Positions 14,948 to 22,341 of a stretch of 34,356 bases of DNA are shown here, one piece after another (position 1 is the stretch's first letter; every line of letters starts with the position of its first letter). A program made the translations under genes and the position numbers. This DNA comes from Nonomuraea basaltis. GTDB lineage: Bacteria > Actinomycetota > Actinomycetes > Streptosporangiales > Streptosporangiaceae. The DNA lies in assembly GCF_005893125.1 (NCBI RefSeq), contig NZ_VCJS01000132.1, positions 1 to 34,356 of the forward strand. Direction: 5' to 3'. Under the pieces are notes generated by a model. It did no database searches. It was not told the DNA's origin and saw only the letters and a program-made list of their open reading frames with translations.

Positions 14948-15490
14948 ATGAGGAGATCAGCAGCTGCGACCAAGGCGGTCATCCTGGCGGCGGCGCGCGA
15001 GCGCTTCGCCGCCGACGGCTACGAGAAGGCGACGATCCGAGCGGTCGCCGCCGAGGCCGGCGTCGACCCGGCCATGGTGATGCGGTACTTCGGCTCCAAG
15101 GAGAAGCTGTTCGCCACCGCCGCCGAGTTCGACCTGCGCCTGCCCGACCTGAGCCAGGTGTCGCGCGAACGCCTGGGCGAGACGATCATCCGGCACTTCC
15201 TGGAGCGATGGCGTGCCGACGACGGGCTCCAGGTCCTGCTACGTACGGGGGTGACAAACGAGGCCGCGGCCCAGCGCATGCGCGAAATATTCCGCGCCCA
15301 GCTCGCACCCATGATCGTCGCCTCCGCCGGGGATCGGGCGGCGACGAAAGCGGCGCTCGTGGCCTCCCAAGTACTGGGGATGGCGCTGTGTCGCTACATC
15401 CTGAAGCTCCCTCCCACGGTCGACATGTCGGATGAGGAGGTGATCGAATGGCTCGCGCCGACCCTCCAGCCCTACCTGACCAGCGAGTGA
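14948..15490 (+). CDS. TetR family transcriptional regulator
   Basis: A 180-residue protein starting MRRSAAATKAVILAAARERF. The HTH is at about residues 28-48 (ATIRAVAAEAGVDPAMVMRY, FGSKEKLF). The C-terminal part is a TetR effector/dimerisation domain with WRADDGLQVLLRTGVTNEAA. The start at 14948 follows a TACAAT -10 box by 7 nt (leaderless); an upstream in-frame ATT/ATG extension would run through the operators and is rejected. It very probably represses itself and the divergent SDR-CMD operon. Its last 19 bases overlap the convergent HXXEE gene. Confidence 0.92.
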   Translation: MRRSAAATKAVILAAARERFAADGYEKATIRAVAAEAGVDPAMVMRYFGSKEKLFATAAEFDLRLPDLSQVSRERLGETIIRHFLERWRADDGLQVLLRTGVTNEAAAQRMREIFRAQLAPMIVASAGDRAATKAALVASQVLGMALCRYILKLPPTVDMSDEEVIEWLAPTLQPYLTSE

Positions 15491-16068
15491 ACCTGCTGCT
15501 CCTCGGTCTTGAGCTGGCGGTTCTCCTTGATGAGGAAGTAGATCAGCAGTCCGCTCATGATGAAGTGGCCGCCGGCGGTGTACAGGCCGGGGAAGTAGCC
15601 GCCCTTGATGATCGGGAAGACGAAGTGGGCGATGCCGTTGAGCAGGCCGGCGCCCAGGGCGTACCACCACAGGAAGAAGTTGGACACCCGGATCCGGTAG
15701 AGCGCCCCCGCACCGGCGAAGAAGTAGAGCGCGCCGAAACCGAAGACGAAGACCAGCAGGAACTCCTTCTCCGGCCAGTCCCGTGGCGAGTCGAACAGCT
15801 CGACGATCTCGTGGGGGAAGCCGCCGGTGTACTCCTCGGCCATGTGGATGAGTTGGAAGCCCACAGCGCACAGGTAGACGGCGATCACTTTCCTCGACTT
15901 CACCGGGCGGGCGTAGCTGAAGGCCATCCAGCCGCTCCAGGCCAGCACACTGGCCACCACGAGGACGATGGCGCCTTGGATGGGGAGGGTGAGCAGCGCC
16001 CAGGCGCAGAACGCGACGGCCAGGATCGCCATCACGGTCGCCGAATAGGGCTCAGGTCGCTTGGTCAT
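15472..16068 (-). CDS. HXXEE domain-containing membrane protein
   Basis: A 198-residue integral membrane protein starting MTKRPEPYSATVMAILAVAF. The HXXEE signature is in QLIHMAEEYTGGFPHEI, with further family features DWPEKEFLLVFVFGFGALYF and LNGIAHFVFPIIKGGYFPGL. About six transmembrane helices are visible. The family is widespread in actinobacteria but its function is unknown; the conserved His/Glu residues in the membrane suggest metal or substrate binding. A longer frame exists upstream but has no ribosome site. The ATG at 16068 has TAGGGT 7 nt before it, so the mRNA may be leaderless. Its upstream region matches that of the gene at 16593. Confidence 0.85.
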   Translation of the reverse strand: MTKRPEPYSATVMAILAVAFCAWALLTLPIQGAIVLVVASVLAWSGWMAFSYARPVKSRKVIAVYLCAVGFQLIHMAEEYTGGFPHEIVELFDSPRDWPEKEFLLVFVFGFGALYFFAGAGALYRIRVSNFFLWWYALGAGLLNGIAHFVFPIIKGGYFPGLYTAGGHFIMSGLLIYFLIKENRQLKTEEQQVHSLVR

Positions 16069-16107
16069 AGCGCGGACCCTACGAATCTCGAGGTGATCGC
16101 CGCCTCC

Positions 16108-16120
16108 GTCACGTGACTGA
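16108..16120 (-). promoter_or_regulatory. Promoter module 1: TCAGTCACGTGAC upstream of the HXXEE gene
   Basis: On the minus strand TCAGTCACGTGAC ends 39 nt before the ATG at 16068, and a TAGGGT -10-like box ends 7 nt before it. The same layout and nearly the same sequence occur before the gene at 16593. GTCACGTGAC (16108-16117) is a perfect palindrome. Confidence 0.5.
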
Positions 16121-16540
16121 TGTTCGTTCGCGGTGACACCAGTCAAGCGACGGAGGTGAGGCACAACGGCCTCGGTCCAACGTCTTCCCCACATCAAAGT
16201 GCTCAACGGACACCGACCGGTTCGCCGGTCGCCATAAGCCCGGTGACCATCGAGGTCGAGTACGGAGGGAGCACTCCAGCCATGGCTGGGCATGCCCGAC
16301 CACCTGATCGGCAGGAGGCAGGACGGCTTCCACCTTGCGTACGCCCACGGTGGCCGGCTCGTGACCCGGTCACGCTGGCGGCGGTCATGCCGGGCTTTGC
16401 CACGCTCTGCCTCTGGTCAGCCCTGTGCAAGCTGGACGTGGCCGCTTCGTTGCGGAGCAGAGCATGTTCAGCTGGGCCGTGTATGGGAGCTGTCGACCAC
16501 CCTCACGGAGTCGGAGGAAAGAGGTGATCAGCATGGTGAT
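16121..16540. other. Region without a convincing gene
   Basis: Short open frames exist on both strands, but none has a start signal, steady codon bias or recognisable protein motif. The two facing promoter modules are at its edges. Confidence 0.6.
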
Positions 16541-16556
16541 TCAGTCAGGTGACTGA
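16541..16556 (+). promoter_or_regulatory. Promoter module 2: TCAGTCAGGTGACTGA palindrome
   Basis: Perfect 7-bp arms (TCAGTCA / TGACTGA) surround GG. The shared part TCAGTCAGGTGAC ends 39 nt before the ATG at 16593, and TAGCGT (a TANNNT box) ends 7 nt before it. No ribosome site is present, so a leaderless mRNA is likely. Counting on from TCAGTCA, 20 of 22 bases match module 1. Confidence 0.55.
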
Positions 16557-16592
16557 GGCGGCCGGCGAGGGGCGCGGTCTAGCGTCGGCGGC

Positions 16593-17308
16593 ATGAAGCT
16601 GATCAATGATCACCTGGCCATCAAGGCGCGCGCGCTGCCCACGACCGACGACGGTTTCGTCGTGCTGGCCGGCGAGGTCGGCACCTGGCGCGGCTACTTC
16701 CCGTCGCCCCCACCCGGCTGGCCGCTCACCTCAAGTCCTTGGCCGCGGACGTCGAGGCTCGTGAGGCCAACGTGTTCCGCGCCCTGTTCCACACCCCGGG
16801 AGAGGGCGACAAGCTCCTGGCCGCCAGAGGTATCCAACCGGCACGCTACGACGTCGTCGTGCTGATCCGCACCGTGTCCGTGGAGGCGGCACTCGCCGTG
16901 CGCGAGAGCGCGGCCTACAAGGAACTGGCCCAGACGCTGCGCGCGGCTGCTCGCCGAACCCACGAGATCGTCGCGCGCAACGCCGGCCGGCTCGGCGACG
17001 TGGACCACAGCCAGAACCATTGCTTCCTGTTCAACTACTTCTACGCCGACGACCACGAAACCCTGCTGAAGGTGTTCGACTACACCGCCGGCTGGTTCCA
17101 GGCCAAGACCGCGCTGCCCAACTCCGCCCTGATGCAGCCGCTGGAGGGCGAGAGCGCCGACTACGGGCTCATCAACCACGCGAGCTGGCCGACCCTGCGC
17201 GCCTTCCTGCCCAGCCTGATCTTCCGGCCCACCTTCCGCAGTTTCGTGCTGGCCAACTTCAAGGCCAACGGCGTCGCCGCGCAGCCGATCATCTACCGCC
17301 GGGTGTGA
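16593..17308 (+). pseudogene. Conserved-looking protein of unknown function, frameshifted
   Basis: The frame starts MKLINDHLAIKARALPTTDD and breaks at a C5 run (16707-16711). It continues in the next frame as TRLAAHLKSLAADVEAREAN to NGVAAQPIIYRRV at 17308. Together these would make about 238 residues. Later landmarks include HNHCFLFNYFYADD-like NHCFLFNYFYADDHETLLKV and DYGLINHASWPTLRAFLPSL. I think related proteins exist in other actinobacteria, but I cannot name a family or function. The break is one base in a homopolymer, so it may be a sequencing error, a true mutation or phase variation. If the gene works, it would be expressed from the module-2 promoter. It ends 7 bp from the convergent LAL gene. 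Confidence 0.65.
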
Positions 17309-17315
17309 CCTGCCC

Positions 17316-20024
17316 TCAGGTCAGTCCTGGGAGCCTGGTCAGCTCGGCGCGCGAGGAGACACCCAGCTTCGGGAAGGCCTTGTACAGGTGGGAGGCGACC
17401 GTGCGCGGGCTCAGGAAGAGTTGCGCGCCGATCTCGCGGTTGGACGCGCCCGTGACGGCCAGCCGTACCACCTGGAGCTCCTGCGGTGTCAGCACGCCCA
17501 GCGGATCTCCGGCACAGGCATGGTCCGGCAGGGAGTGCCCCGTGGCGCGCAGCTCGGCGGCCGCGCGGTCGGACCAGGGAACCGCGCCGAGCCGGTCGAA
17601 GGCCTCCATGGCGGCCTGGAGCTGGCCGCGCGCCTCGGCGCGCCGCCTGGTGCGGCGCAGCCACTCTCCATAGACCAGGCGGGTGCGTGCCTCGTCAAAG
17701 GGCTGCTCGCCCTCGCCGTGCAGGGCCAGCGCCCGCTCGTGCAGTGCCCCGGCCTCGCTGTCCGGGGCCAGCAGCGCACGGACCCGATGCAGTACGGCCA
17801 GCGGCGCGGCCCGGCCGGTGGCCTCGGCCCACTCCGTGTAGCGCCTCAGCCGATCCCGTGCCCGCTGCGGGTCCCCCACCCGCACGGCGGCTTCGATGTA
17901 GTCCGGCCAGGAGTATCGCCACAGGAAGGCGTGGCGCGTGGGACCGGCCATCGCTCGGTCCACCCGGTCGAGCATCGCTTCGTAGCGGCCCAGCCCGAAG
18001 TCCAGAGCCCCGAGGGCGTACTCGGCCCAGCAGGCTGCCGGCATCCACCTGCGGTGGTCGGCTTCGCGGATCGCCTGCCCGGCCATCGCCTCGCATTGTT
18101 CCTCCTCGCCTGCGACCGCCGACAGCCAGGCGTGCAGGGCCGCGAGGTAGCCGTGCCACATCGGCTGGCCGACGTCGGAGGCCAGGGCCAGGCCCGCGGT
18201 CACCGTGGCCCGCGCGGACGGGTGGCGGCCGTTGAGGAGCTGGGCGATGGCGAGGAGCGTCATGGCTTGAGGCAGGCGTCCTAGGCGCCCCTGCACCCGG
18301 CATTCCTCGACCAGCCCGGTCGCGCCGGCGAGCATGCCGTCGTGGTCGGCACGGACGATGGCCTGGAAAGTGATGACGAAACGCAGCTCGGACGGTATGC
18401 GATCGGCCTGGTCCGGCACGGGGTAGGTGAGCGTGGTCACGGCGTCCCCCTCGAGGACCAGGCGGAAGGCGTGGTTGATCGTGCGCACCACGGCGGGCAG
18501 CCCGTCGCCGTCCGGGCACAGTTCCTCGCTCCGGCGGGCCAGCGGGAGCTGGTCCGGGTGGGCGGCGCTGGCCCAGGTGTAGTAGCCCGCCATGCTGAGC
18601 AGCGACAGTCTGACGAGCAGGTCGTCGGCTGCCTCGGCCCCCTCGTGCAGCAGGCGCACGCCCTCCAACGGCCGACCGGCCTCGATTTCCAGCCTCGCGC
18701 GCACGTAGGCGAGCTCCGCCAGGACGGAGCCCTTCAGCGTCGTCGCCTCGGCCTGGTGCCGGGCCCTGTCCACCAGCTCACCCGCGCGCTGCCACAGGCC
18801 CGCCTCGGTCGCGGCTTCGGCCGCGGCGGCCCGCCGTCGTACGCCCTGGCCGGGGTCGGCGGACAGTTCGGCCGCCCGCGCGTAAGCCGCCGACACCGCC
18901 GCCTGCCCGCCTCGCTGCCGCGCGCGCAGCGCCAGGCCCTCCAGCTTCCCGGCAACGTCCTCGTCGGGCTGCCGGGTGACCGCAGCCAGGTGCCAGGCCC
19001 GCCGGTCGTCATCGACCGTCTCGGCCAGCGCCCGGTGCGCCGCCATCCGGGCGGCGATGTCACAGGCCAGCAGTACCGCGGTGCGCACCAGCGGGTGGTG
19101 GAAGGCGATGCCCCCCGGCCCCACCCTGACCAGGCCCGCGCGCTCGGCTTCGGCGAAGTCGGCCAGGTCGGCGCCTAACAGGCCGACCGCGCGGGCTATC
19201 ACGTCCAACTCGTCGTGGTGATCGAGGGCCGCCACCAGCAGGCAGGAGCGGGTGGTGTCGGGCAGCGCCGCGATCCGGTCGCGGAAACCGGTCAGCACCC
19301 TGTCCGTCACCGGCTGTGCCGTATCGAAGGAGAAGGACAGGGGGACGAGTGCGCCCTTACGCTGCTCGGCGGTGAGCAGGTGGGGCAGCTCGACCAGCGC
19401 AAGCGGGTTACCCTCAGCCTCGGCCACCAGCCGGTCGCGTACGACCGGCGGCAGGTCTGCCGCCTGTTCGGCGAGAAGCTTCTGGGCGGCCTCGGTGTCC
19501 AGCTTGCCCAGCCGCAGCTCGGGCAGACCCCGCGCGGGGAAGCCGCCCTCCTGCGCGGCGAACAGGACGGCGACAGGCTCGGCATGCAGGCGGCGTGCGG
19601 CGAACAGCAGCGCGTCGGCCGACTCGCCGTCCAGCCACTGCGCGTCGTCGACCAGGCACACCACCGGGCCCGCCGCCGACAGCTCCACCAGCAGGCTGAG
19701 CGTCGCCAGCCCGACAAGGAACCGGTCTCCCCGGGTGGCGCCGCCGAGGCCGAGCGCACCACGCAGCGCCTCCGCCTGCTGCGGCGGCAACGCCTCGATG
19801 TGATCGACGACCGGGCGCAGCAGCAGATGCAAGGCCGCGAACGGCAGATCCGCCTCGGACTCCACACCGGTCACCCGCAGCACCCGCACCCGCGCACTCG
19901 CCACGGAGGACTCCAGGAGAGCCGACTTGCCGATGCCCGCCTCGCCACGCACGACCAAAGCGCCGGACCGGCCCTTCAGTAGCTCGCCGATGACGGCCTG
20001 CTCCGCCTGACGCCCATACAACAT
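17316..20024 (-). CDS. LAL-type (large ATP-binding LuxR) transcriptional regulator
   Basis: A 902-residue protein. Walker A GEAGIGKS is at residues 27-34 and Walker B VVCLVDDAQWLD near 120-131. These are followed by the STAND/AAA-like module and a long TPR-like helical middle (about 350-820). The C-terminal LuxR HTH is at about 840-895 (LTPQELQVVRLAVTGASNRE, IGAQLFLSPRTVASHLYKAF). LAL proteins are ATP-dependent activators of antibiotic, sugar or stress operons. It is transcribed alone, facing the frameshifted gene at 16593. No target is evident; the module-1/module-2 promoters nearby are candidates by proximity only. Confidence 0.93.
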   Translation of the reverse strand: MLYGRQAEQAVIGELLKGRSGALVVRGEAGIGKSALLESSVASARVRVLRVTGVESEADLPFAALHLLLRPVVDHIEALPPQQAEALRGALGLGGATRGDRFLVGLATLSLLVELSAAGPVVCLVDDAQWLDGESADALLFAARRLHAEPVAVLFAAQEGGFPARGLPELRLGKLDTEAAQKLLAEQAADLPPVVRDRLVAEAEGNPLALVELPHLLTAEQRKGALVPLSFSFDTAQPVTDRVLTGFRDRIAALPDTTRSCLLVAALDHHDELDVIARAVGLLGADLADFAEAERAGLVRVGPGGIAFHHPLVRTAVLLACDIAARMAAHRALAETVDDDRRAWHLAAVTRQPDEDVAGKLEGLALRARQRGGQAAVSAAYARAAELSADPGQGVRRRAAAAEAATEAGLWQRAGELVDRARHQAEATTLKGSVLAELAYVRARLEIEAGRPLEGVRLLHEGAEAADDLLVRLSLLSMAGYYTWASAAHPDQLPLARRSEELCPDGDGLPAVVRTINHAFRLVLEGDAVTTLTYPVPDQADRIPSELRFVITFQAIVRADHDGMLAGATGLVEECRVQGRLGRLPQAMTLLAIAQLLNGRHPSARATVTAGLALASDVGQPMWHGYLAALHAWLSAVAGEEEQCEAMAGQAIREADHRRWMPAACWAEYALGALDFGLGRYEAMLDRVDRAMAGPTRHAFLWRYSWPDYIEAAVRVGDPQRARDRLRRYTEWAEATGRAAPLAVLHRVRALLAPDSEAGALHERALALHGEGEQPFDEARTRLVYGEWLRRTRRRAEARGQLQAAMEAFDRLGAVPWSDRAAAELRATGHSLPDHACAGDPLGVLTPQELQVVRLAVTGASNREIGAQLFLSPRTVASHLYKAFPKLGVSSRAELTRLPGLT

Positions 20025-20074
20025 GGCACTCCAAGAAAGCGGTTTGTCCGCAATGTGACGCGAGAGGAACGGGT

Positions 20075-20230
20075 GTGTTCAGTGACGCGGTCAGCGATCC
20101 GGCCCTGCGCGAGATCCTGGCCCAGCGGTTGCAGGAGCCGCACCGGCTCGCACTGCGGGACACACTCGGCGAGCCGGAGCGGGTGCTGTTGTTCATGACG
20201 TCGTCGGAACCTTCCTGCACCGGAGGGGGA
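20075..20230 (+). pseudogene. C-terminal remnant of a TetR-type regulator
   Basis: The plus strand reads VFSDAVSDPALREILAQRLQ and EPHRLALRDTLGEPERVLLF before degenerating. The pattern DPxLRxxLxxRLxxPxRxxLR is typical of the C-terminal domain of TetR proteins. No HTH or start is nearby, and the fragment overlaps the 3' end of the reductase gene on the other strand. It is a decayed scrap. Confidence 0.4.
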
Positions 20231-20831
20231 TGGCCGGCGTGCTGATAGTCGACGCCGATGCCGACGCGCTGATCGAGATGGTCGTGCCACCCTGCTTTAG
20301 GGTTGGTCGCTCACTCGTTCGCCGCTTGCGTGTGGGCATCAACGGGTGGATGCGGAAGACGGGGTGACCAGGTGCGATCCTGCGGAACTCCGGCAGAGGT
20401 GATGTCGGGGTCAGCCCCAGGTGCGGCCGGGCGCCGGGCGCGGCGGCGAGGTAGCGGCGCAGGATCTCGGCGCGATGCTCGGCCGGGATCTCCTCGAGCA
20501 GGATCGGCGTCTCGCGCCCCCGGCGACGGAGCACGGCCTTGCCGCCGGCAGTCTGGACGTTCCGCACCCAGTTCGCGTCCGGCCCGAGCATCGAGACGAG
20601 GAACTCGGCGCCGCGGTAACCGGTGACCGCGACCGGAACCGACGTCATGTTCCCGCTGCGGCGTCCCACCACCTTCAACACGGCGGCCCGGGAGAGCCGC
20701 AGCCGCCGAGCCCCGTACACCAGGACGTCGAGCTGGTTCATGAGCCGCATGAGCGCGTTCGGCCGCATGCCGCGATACATCGCGCGCTTGAGCGTCACGA
20801 CCCCCCGTACGACAACACGGCAGATGCTCAT
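20193..20831 (-). CDS. Nitroreductase / deazaflavin (F420)-dependent oxidoreductase, Ddn-like
   Basis: A 212-residue protein starting MSICRVVVRGVVTLKRAMYR. The split-barrel core reads LVYGARRLRLSRAAVLKVVG, RRSGNMTSVPVAVTGYRG, FLVSMLGPDANWVRNVQTAG and GKAVLRRRGRE, the landmarks of the F420H2-dependent quinone/nitro reductase family. Members reduce quinones, nitro-drugs or other acceptors with F420H2. The ATG at 20831 overlaps the stop of the membrane-protein gene (ATGA). The last 35 or so residues after MPTRKRRTSER are low-complexity and run into the TetR remnant, so the natural C-terminus was probably near 20290. Confidence 0.82.
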   Translation of the reverse strand: MSICRVVVRGVVTLKRAMYRGMRPNALMRLMNQLDVLVYGARRLRLSRAAVLKVVGRRSGNMTSVPVAVTGYRGAEFLVSMLGPDANWVRNVQTAGGKAVLRRRGRETPILLEEIPAEHRAEILRRYLAAAPGARPHLGLTPTSPLPEFRRIAPGHPVFRIHPLMPTRKRRTSERPTLKQGGTTISISASASASTISTPAIPLRCRKVPTTS

Positions 20832-21271
20832 CCCGCTCTTCTCCACAGCAGTGCGACCGCGGCGAGACCGGCGAGACATGGAAGGACCTGCAGCCAGCTC
20901 AGCAGTGGCGCGAGACCGACGTCGTCCGAGGTGTCGCGGATGGTCAGTGCGGCGATCGCGAAGCAGGCCGCGATCGCGAGCAGCCCGGCGGCCAGCCAGG
21001 AAGCCCAGCTCTTACCGGCACGGACGGCCCATATGGCGCCGAGCCAGCCGAGGAGTCCCAGTCCTCCGACCGTGGCCAGGATCGCGAGGTACGCGGTGAC
21101 GGCGGCGTCGATCGCGGCGGGCTCGTAGGCGGGATAGCCCGCCCTGATGTGGTCGGCCAAGGCGGCTTGGTCGAGGAACGGAAAGAGGGAGGCGATCGCG
21201 GTGAGGCCCGCCCCGACGTACATCGTCGTCAGTGCGCTTCGGTTGCGCGGTCTCTGCTTCAGCGTCGTCAT
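20828..21271 (-). CDS. Four-helix integral membrane protein, unknown function
   Basis: A 147-residue protein starting MTTLKQRPRNRSALTTMYVG. Four hydrophobic helices are visible (YVGAGLTAIASLF; TAYLAILATVGGLGLLGWLG; WLAAGLLAIAACFAIAALTI; WLQVLPCLAGLAAVALLW), with the basic C-terminus WRRAG. The ATG at 21271 is preceded by an AAGGA ribosome site; a 24-codon upstream extension has none. It is first of the two-gene operon with the Ddn-like reductase and divergent from a TetR gene that probably controls it. Confidence 0.75.
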   Translation of the reverse strand: MTTLKQRPRNRSALTTMYVGAGLTAIASLFPFLDQAALADHIRAGYPAYEPAAIDAAVTAYLAILATVGGLGLLGWLGAIWAVRAGKSWASWLAAGLLAIAACFAIAALTIRDTSDDVGLAPLLSWLQVLPCLAGLAAVALLWRRAG

Positions 21272-21353
21272 GACAGGAGTCCTTCTAGATGAGCAGGGTG
21301 CCGGGCGAGGCGTGGTGCCCGCAGCACCGATTGAGACAGCCACTTTCTCTAGC

Positions 21354-21434
21354 GAGTTACTCTAGATCTCAATTTTCGGACAGTCAATGTCTAATGGCAG
21401 AGACGCTCTGAAGCGTGTGACTTGCTGCTACCCT
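21354..21434. promoter_or_regulatory. Control region between membrane-protein operon and TetR, leaderless tetR promoter
   Basis: TACCCT (21429-21434) lies 6 nt before the TetR ATG, predicting a leaderless start. Upstream, the near-palindrome GAGTTACTC (21354-21362) is flanked by two CTCTAG copies (21348-21353 and 21360-21365). CTAG is rare in this DNA, so this is a plausible operator for the TetR protein. Symmetry is modest. Confidence 0.4.
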
Positions 21435-21440
21435 GAACAT

Positions 21441-22076
21441 ATGAGCGGGCTTCGTGAACGCTGGCGGCTCAAGGCCATGCGCACCATCCGGGAACGCGCC
21501 CTCGATCTCTTCGACGAGAAGGGGTTCAGTGCTGTCACGATCGAGGAGATCGCGGCCGCGGCCGAGGTCTCACCATCGTCGGTGTATCGCTTCTTCGGCA
21601 CGAAGGAAGGGATCCTGGTCGCCGATGAGTTCGACAGCATGAGCCTGGAGGCGATCAAAGAGTTCCTCACCCCCGGCGATCCGGTCGGCAGTCTGCTCCG
21701 GGCCGTCCGTGCCTACGAAGCCGCGCCAGAGGGCGCATCCGAGGACGAAAGCCCGCCGGCGGAGAAGGGACCCTGGCGCAGGGTCCGTTACTTCTTCGCT
21801 GAGCCGTCGGTGCGCATGGCGGTCTGCGCCACGCTCGACCGGGCGGGCCAGCGGATCGCACCGCTGCTCGCCGAGACCGGAGAGCTGAGCCAGACGCAGG
21901 CCCGGGTGACCGCGAACGCCCTCGCCTTCGGCTACTTCGCCGCGCTCGAGCAGTGGTATCTCGACGGCGGCACCCGCTCCATCGCCGACTACGTCGAGGA
22001 GGGCATGCGACCGCTACGCGGGATCTGGAGTGCGACGAATCCGCCCGCAACCCCCGGCCCGACATCTCGCCCATAA
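21441..22076 (+). CDS. TetR family transcriptional regulator
   Basis: A 211-residue protein starting MSGLRERWRLKAMRTIRERA. The HTH is at about residues 32-52 (AVTIEEIAAAAEVSPSSVYR, FFGTKEGILV). The C-terminal domain has RVRYFFAEPSVRMAVCATLD. The ATG at 21441 follows a TACCCT -10 box, and the 18-codon upstream extension is rejected. It is divergent from the membrane-protein and Ddn-like reductase operon, the usual arrangement for a local repressor. Confidence 0.9.
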   Translation: MSGLRERWRLKAMRTIRERALDLFDEKGFSAVTIEEIAAAAEVSPSSVYRFFGTKEGILVADEFDSMSLEAIKEFLTPGDPVGSLLRAVRAYEAAPEGASEDESPPAEKGPWRRVRYFFAEPSVRMAVCATLDRAGQRIAPLLAETGELSQTQARVTANALAFGYFAALEQWYLDGGTRSIADYVEEGMRPLRGIWSATNPPATPGPTSRP

Positions 22077-22341
22077 CCGCGAGGTGCCCGCTGACCAGCG
22101 CTAACGCCCCTTGCGTGTACCTGGTGACAGCTTCGTAACGACAGGTCTGCCGTGTAGCCGTCTCCAGTGAGCTCGACAAGCTCATCACCAAGCAGGAACT
22201 GGACCGCCCCCAGACCAACCCGGCAGATCTCCAGGCAGGAAACCCCACGCGCGTTACGGTGCTGGCATGTTGGTGCGGTTGCTGTGGAAGCCCCTGCCCG
22301 AGTCGTGGCCGGCAGCAGCGGCCGGCGGGAAAGCGGTCGGA
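22077..22341. other. Region without a convincing gene
   Basis: Only short frames with poor codon bias are present. No terminator hairpin with long arms is evident between the TetR and the convergent transporter. Confidence 0.5.

Noticed and set aside
20193..20290. Reading the Ser/Thr-rich tail of the Ddn-like reductase as a real domain
   Set aside because: It overlaps a decayed TetR fragment on the other strand and has low-complexity composition.
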